NCBI GenBank assembly: GCA_017441265.1
Contig: JAFRYE010000067.1
Coordinates: forward strand, 31,948-95,947
Direction of reading: 5' to 3'
Source: Lachnospiraceae bacterium
GTDB lineage: Bacteria; Bacillota; Clostridia; Lachnospirales; Lachnospiraceae
Length of the DNA stretch: 64,000 nucleotides
Part shown: positions 61,018 through 64,000 of the stretch, piece by piece
Layout of the letters: the number at the start of each line of letters is the position of its first letter
Position numbering within the stretch: position 1 is the stretch's first letter
Program-made: the position numbers and the translations under genes
The notes under the pieces: model-generated
Databases searched by the model: none
The model's input: only the letters and a program-made list of their open reading frames with translations
What the model was told of the DNA's origin: nothing

Positions 61018-62433
61018 ATGGGCGGATTTTTCGGTGTCGCATCGAAAGAGGATTGTATCTTCGATTTGTTCTTCGGAGTAGACTATCATTCCCATCTCGG
61101 GACACGGCGGGCAGGTCTCGCGGTGTACGGAGAAAACGGCTTTGAAAAATCAATTCACAAGATTGAGAATTCGCCGTTTCGGACGAAATTTGAGAAGGAA
61201 GCTCACGAGATGCACGGCCACATGGGCATCGGATGCATCTCCGACTTTGAGCCGCAACCGATCCTGGTGCGCTCTCATCACGGCAAATTTGCCATCACTA
61301 CGGTCGGCAAGATCAACAACAAGGACGAGATTGTCGATACAATCCTGAAACATAATTCCCACTTCTTCATCATGAGCAACGGGGAAGTCAACGCGACCGA
61401 GCTTGTGGCGGCGTTGATTGACCAAAAGGAGAACCTGATCGACGGCATCCGGTATGCCCAGGAGATGATCGACGGTTCCCTTTCCTTGCTCCTTCTGACT
61501 GACAAGGGAATCTATGCGGCACGCGACCGTTTGGGCCGTACGCCCATCGCTCTCGGTAAGAAGGACGGCGCGATCTGTGCGGCGCTGGAGAGTTTCTCCT
61601 ATGCGAACCTCGGGTTCCAGCCGCTCCGTGAGCTCGGACCGGGAGAGATCGTCGTCTTTGATGCGGACGGCGTTCATACTCTGATCGCTCCCGGCAAAAA
61701 GATGAAGATCTGTACCTTCCTTTGGATCTACTACGGCTATCCGTCTTCATCCTACGAGGGCGTCAGCGTGGAAGAGGCCAGATATCACTGCGGCGAGAAG
61801 CTTGCAAAGAGAGATAATGTACATCCGGATGTGGTTGCCGGCGTTCCGGACTCCGGTACGGCGCACGCCATCGGCTACGCCAATGCGGCAGGCATCCCGT
61901 TCACCAGACCGTTGATCAAGTACACGCCGACGTGGCCGAGATCCTTCATGCCGACGATGCAGGAGAAGCGTGACCTCATCGCCAAGATGAAGTTGATCGC
62001 GGTTCCCGAGCTGGTAAAGAATAAGAGTTTGTTGATCATCGACGACTCCATCGTGCGCGGAACGCAGCTTCGCGAGACCGCGGAATTCCTGTTCGAGAGC
62101 GGTGCGAAGGAAGTTCATGTTCGCCCGGCCTGCCCGCCGCTTTTGTATGGATGCAGGTTCCTGAACTTCTCGCGCTCGAAGAGTGAGATGGAGTTGATCA
62201 CGCGCCGCTGCATCGCGGAACTCGAAGGTACGGAGGATGTTCCGGCAGACGTTTTGGAGGATTACGCAAATCCGGATTCCGAGCGCTATGCGCGCATGAC
62301 GGAGGCAATCTGCAAGAAGTTGAATTTCACTTCGCTGCGTTTCCATCGGCTGGATGACATGATCGAATCCATCGGAATTCCGAAGGAGAATCTGTGTACA
62401 TTCTGCTGGAACGGCAAGGATGCTGAAGAATAA
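61018..62433 (+). CDS. PurF-like amidophosphoribosyltransferase paralogue lacking the N-terminal cysteine
   Basis: 471 residues. The two-domain layout of PurF is clear. An N-terminal Ntn glutaminase-like domain (1 to about 230) is followed by a phosphoribosyltransferase domain with the PRPP loop LLIIDDSIVRGTQLRET. Cysteines at the Fe-S positions of Bacillus PurF are kept, including Cys460 and Cys463 in LCTFCW. But the first residues are MGGFFGV where PurF has MCGIFGV, so the glutamine nucleophile is missing. HRGQE is also altered to LGTRRAG. It could be ammonia-dependent or a regulator. No other pur gene is adjacent. ATG 61018 follows GGAGGA. Confidence 0.82.
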   Translation: MGGFFGVASKEDCIFDLFFGVDYHSHLGTRRAGLAVYGENGFEKSIHKIENSPFRTKFEKEAHEMHGHMGIGCISDFEPQPILVRSHHGKFAITTVGKINNKDEIVDTILKHNSHFFIMSNGEVNATELVAALIDQKENLIDGIRYAQEMIDGSLSLLLLTDKGIYAARDRLGRTPIALGKKDGAICAALESFSYANLGFQPLRELGPGEIVVFDADGVHTLIAPGKKMKICTFLWIYYGYPSSSYEGVSVEEARYHCGEKLAKRDNVHPDVVAGVPDSGTAHAIGYANAAGIPFTRPLIKYTPTWPRSFMPTMQEKRDLIAKMKLIAVPELVKNKSLLIIDDSIVRGTQLRETAEFLFESGAKEVHVRPACPPLLYGCRFLNFSRSKSEMELITRRCIAELEGTEDVPADVLEDYANPDSERYARMTEAICKKLNFTSLRFHRLDDMIESIGIPKENLCTFCWNGKDAEE

Positions 62434-62531
62434 ACACTATGTCGTAATGCGGTGTTTTTCGCAAAATATTATGTCATTTTTTATGGGGTCTCCGTAATCG
62501 GTTCGGCGAATGTGGAAAATCGTTAAATCGG

Positions 62532-62561
62532 TTGACAAGCTCGTTTACGGTACGCTATGAT
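62532..62561 (+). promoter_or_regulatory. Promoter of the TetR-type gene
   Basis: -35 TTGACA (62532-62537), an 18-base spacer and -10 TATGAT (62556-62561). Downstream, the repeated GCTA/TAGC and TAGTATGCTATAG sequences at 62555-62590 could hold the operator of the TetR protein itself. Confidence 0.75.
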
Positions 62562-62628
62562 TGTGACGTAGCAATAATGTAGTATGCTATAGAGCATTCA
62601 ACGCGACGTATTAAGGAGGTAGCGTAAA

Positions 62629-63315
62629 ATGGCGATTGCGAGAACGCCCGAAGAGGAGCAGGCGGTAAAGGATCAACTGATTTCGATTTGCGCCAAGATT
62701 TTTTTCCGGGACGGATATTCTAAAGTGACGATGAAGTCCCTTTCGGAGGAGGCCGGATGTACAACCGGTAAGTTTTACAGTAATTTCAGCGGGAAACCGG
62801 AGATCCTTCAGATTCTCCTCGGAAAGCTTACCCGCGTGAATTATGATGAGGCTTCCAAACTTATGGATGCCGATGATACAGCTTTCATGCAGCTGGTATA
62901 TTTCTTCGTTCTTCAATATGAAGTATGCCACGTCAATGAGAAACTGTGTGAGTTGTTCTACTATGCATATGAGGATTCCGATGCCATCCGCTCGACGGCA
63001 GAGCAGATGAAGACGGAGCTCGGTCGTGTATTGAGTGCTTCTTACAACATGAAAGATTCGGATGAGGTTTTGATGTCCAAGTCCGCAATGAACTTCAACA
63101 TCTTAAGAAGTATCATCTCCGGCGAGATGCTCGGATACACGTTCGGTGACGAGAAGACGCAGCTTGCAACATTGCTCGATACCATCATGGCTTCGTGCGG
63201 TGTCAGCGGCAAGAACGCTGAGAAGGTTCGCAATCGAGTTGAGGAGAAGTATCCGTTGTTCCGTGAAGCAACGTTCAATATGATCATCCGTATCCTGCAG
63301 ACGAACCTTTCCTGA
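62629..63315 (+). CDS. TetR/AcrR-family transcriptional regulator
   Basis: 228 residues. Helix-turn-helix in 15-60 (AKIFFRDGYSKVTMKSLSEEAGCTTGKFYSNFSGK). The C-terminal ligand domain is helical and of unknown specificity. AAGGAGGT precedes ATG 62629. The zinc-ribbon gene starts 13 bases after its stop, so the two are likely cotranscribed. Confidence 0.92.
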   Translation: MAIARTPEEEQAVKDQLISICAKIFFRDGYSKVTMKSLSEEAGCTTGKFYSNFSGKPEILQILLGKLTRVNYDEASKLMDADDTAFMQLVYFFVLQYEVCHVNEKLCELFYYAYEDSDAIRSTAEQMKTELGRVLSASYNMKDSDEVLMSKSAMNFNILRSIISGEMLGYTFGDEKTQLATLLDTIMASCGVSGKNAEKVRNRVEEKYPLFREATFNMIIRILQTNLS

Positions 63316-63328
63316 AACGAGGATTGAA

Positions 63329-63781
63329 ATGGCTGAGTGTAGGATCTGCGGACGCAAAAGTCCGATCGAAAACGCCAACTTTTGTTACTACTGCGGAGCG
63401 TCCCTGCGGGAGCAGGGCGAGAGCGCAGTCGGTTACATGACGATGCCGGAGACTTCCGAGATGCGGTATTCGGAAGCGCTTCGCGCGGAGCAGACTGCCG
63501 GGCAGCCGGCGGACGAGGTTGCGATTTCCAAATGGAAATGGTTCGGACTCCTGTGTTTGTTGCTGATCCCGCCGTACGGTTGGTTGATCCTGGTCATCTG
63601 GAGTATTGTGACTGCAGCCAATCCGAATAATGTTCCGCAGAAACGGGAGATGGCAAAAGGAATTTTGCTGTTCATCGTATTCACGGTAGTAATTGCAATC
63701 CTGATCGTGGTTTACCTGGAAACGCACCCGGATTTTCTTGCACAGTACGAAGAAATGTATCGCAATATGACGGGGGCATGA
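63329..63781 (+). CDS. Zinc-ribbon membrane protein, function unknown
   Basis: 150 residues. Zinc ribbon with Cys4, Cys7, Cys19 and Cys22 (ECRICGRK and FCYYCGAS), then two membrane segments (about 70-92 and 110-130) and a short acidic tail. Family unknown, but the layout matches the protein at 35394. It follows the TetR gene in the same operon. ATG 63329 lies 13 bases after the TetR stop with a weak GAGG. Confidence 0.7.
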   Translation: MAECRICGRKSPIENANFCYYCGASLREQGESAVGYMTMPETSEMRYSEALRAEQTAGQPADEVAISKWKWFGLLCLLLIPPYGWLILVIWSIVTAANPNNVPQKREMAKGILLFIVFTVVIAILIVVYLETHPDFLAQYEEMYRNMTGA

Positions 63782-63830
63782 TCGGTCGCGTTATATATAC
63801 AATTTCGGAAAACAAAATATCGGTTAGATG

Positions 63831-63860
63831 CGGAGGGAGCGAAAACTCCCTCCGTTTTTA
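63831..63860 (+). terminator. Terminator after the zinc-ribbon gene, insertion site of the intron
   Basis: CGGAGGGAG (63831-63839) pairs with CTCCCTCCG (63846-63854) and is followed by TTTTTA. The group II intron begins at the next base, so the terminator T-run would be its 5' exon. Confidence 0.88.
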
Positions 63861-64000
63861 GTTTGCGCGCCATGGGCGCGCTCTAACGGGCGAAAGTCCC
63901 GAGTACGCGTAGGCAACGACGAAGTACATAGCTGAACAGCAAGGGTGTCCATCGCGAGGTGGAATCTGAAGGAAGCTGTAAGCAAACCCTTGGCCTGACG
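63861..64000 (+). mobile_element. Group II intron, class C, 5' end (cut by the right edge)
   Basis: The last 140 bases match the start of a group IIC intron as I remember the Oceanobacillus iheyensis one. The 5' end GTTTGCGCGCCATGGGCGC aligns with its GUGUGCC start without gaps, followed by GGGCGAAAGTCCC (63888-63900), GCAAGGGTGTCC (63939-63950) and TGGAATCTGAAGGAAGC (63960-63976). These are domain I landmarks. Class C introns insert just after terminator hairpins, as here. The first bases read GTTTG, not the consensus GUGYG. The maturase gene and 3' end lie beyond the window. Confidence 0.9.

Noticed and set aside
1..64000. CRISPR arrays, prophage, insertion sequences or rRNA genes
   Set aside because: No repeat-spacer pattern, phage gene, transposase or rRNA stretch was seen. 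The only mobile element found is the intron at the right edge.

Overview
The window is about 64 kb of a high-GC Clostridia chromosome. Lachnospiraceae or a near relative is my best guess. The grounds are type III glutamine synthetase, an archaeal-type split glutamate synthase, FabK instead of FabI, a GlnN/ANTAR nitrogen circuit, strong AGGAGG ribosome binding sites, and tRNA genes without an encoded CCA. The genus is inference only. Genes are dense and mostly on the + strand.

Layout. 1-3660 (minus): ammonium transporter amt (runs off the left edge) and glnN, read from one promoter through a leader with two tandem attenuators. 3845-10893 (plus): a nitrogen-assimilation operon with glutamate synthase in five pieces, a class I glutamine synthetase and an ANTAR RNA-binding regulator. 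10894-21708: a MerR-type regulator (minus) beside a ten-kilobase fatty-acid operon, acpP-fabK-fabD-fabG-fabF-accB-fabZ-accC-accD-accA plus an acyl-CoA synthetase. 21888-35873: envelope and signalling genes (YczE-like protein, two UshA-type nucleotidases, an ECF sigma factor with a membrane partner, an ABC exporter, a two-component system, an M32 peptidase, a zinc-ribbon membrane protein). 36010-40775: moxR, DUF58 and transglutaminase. 40952-44263: rpmG-secE-nusG-rplK-rplA, then rplJ-rplL inverted. 44655-54928: dnaE, pfkA, a C39-like protein, an ECF transporter S component, and the t6A/rnz cluster tsaE-tsaB-rimI-rnz-tsaD. 55054-64000: a membrane MerR regulator, two tRNA-Ser genes, a VanY-like peptidase, pgi, rhomboid, a PTS-like permease, a PurF paralogue, a TetR regulator, a zinc-ribbon protein, and the 5' end of a group IIC intron sitting directly after a terminator.

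How it fits together. The glnN and glutamate synthase transcripts each begin, within a few bases of the predicted start site, with a hairpin whose six-base loop has A at position 1 and G at position 4. Each hairpin shares bases with an intrinsic terminator. This is the signature of ANTAR-controlled antitermination, and the only ANTAR gene seen here is the last gene of the operon it would control.

The strongest unexplained signal is a short word, GGAAAATG (often CGGAAAATG followed by A or C). It occurs about 42 times on both strands, in all six reading frames and in intergenic DNA, where one or two copies would be expected. Its density and lack of strand bias resemble DNA uptake sequences of other bacteria. 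Its function here is unknown.
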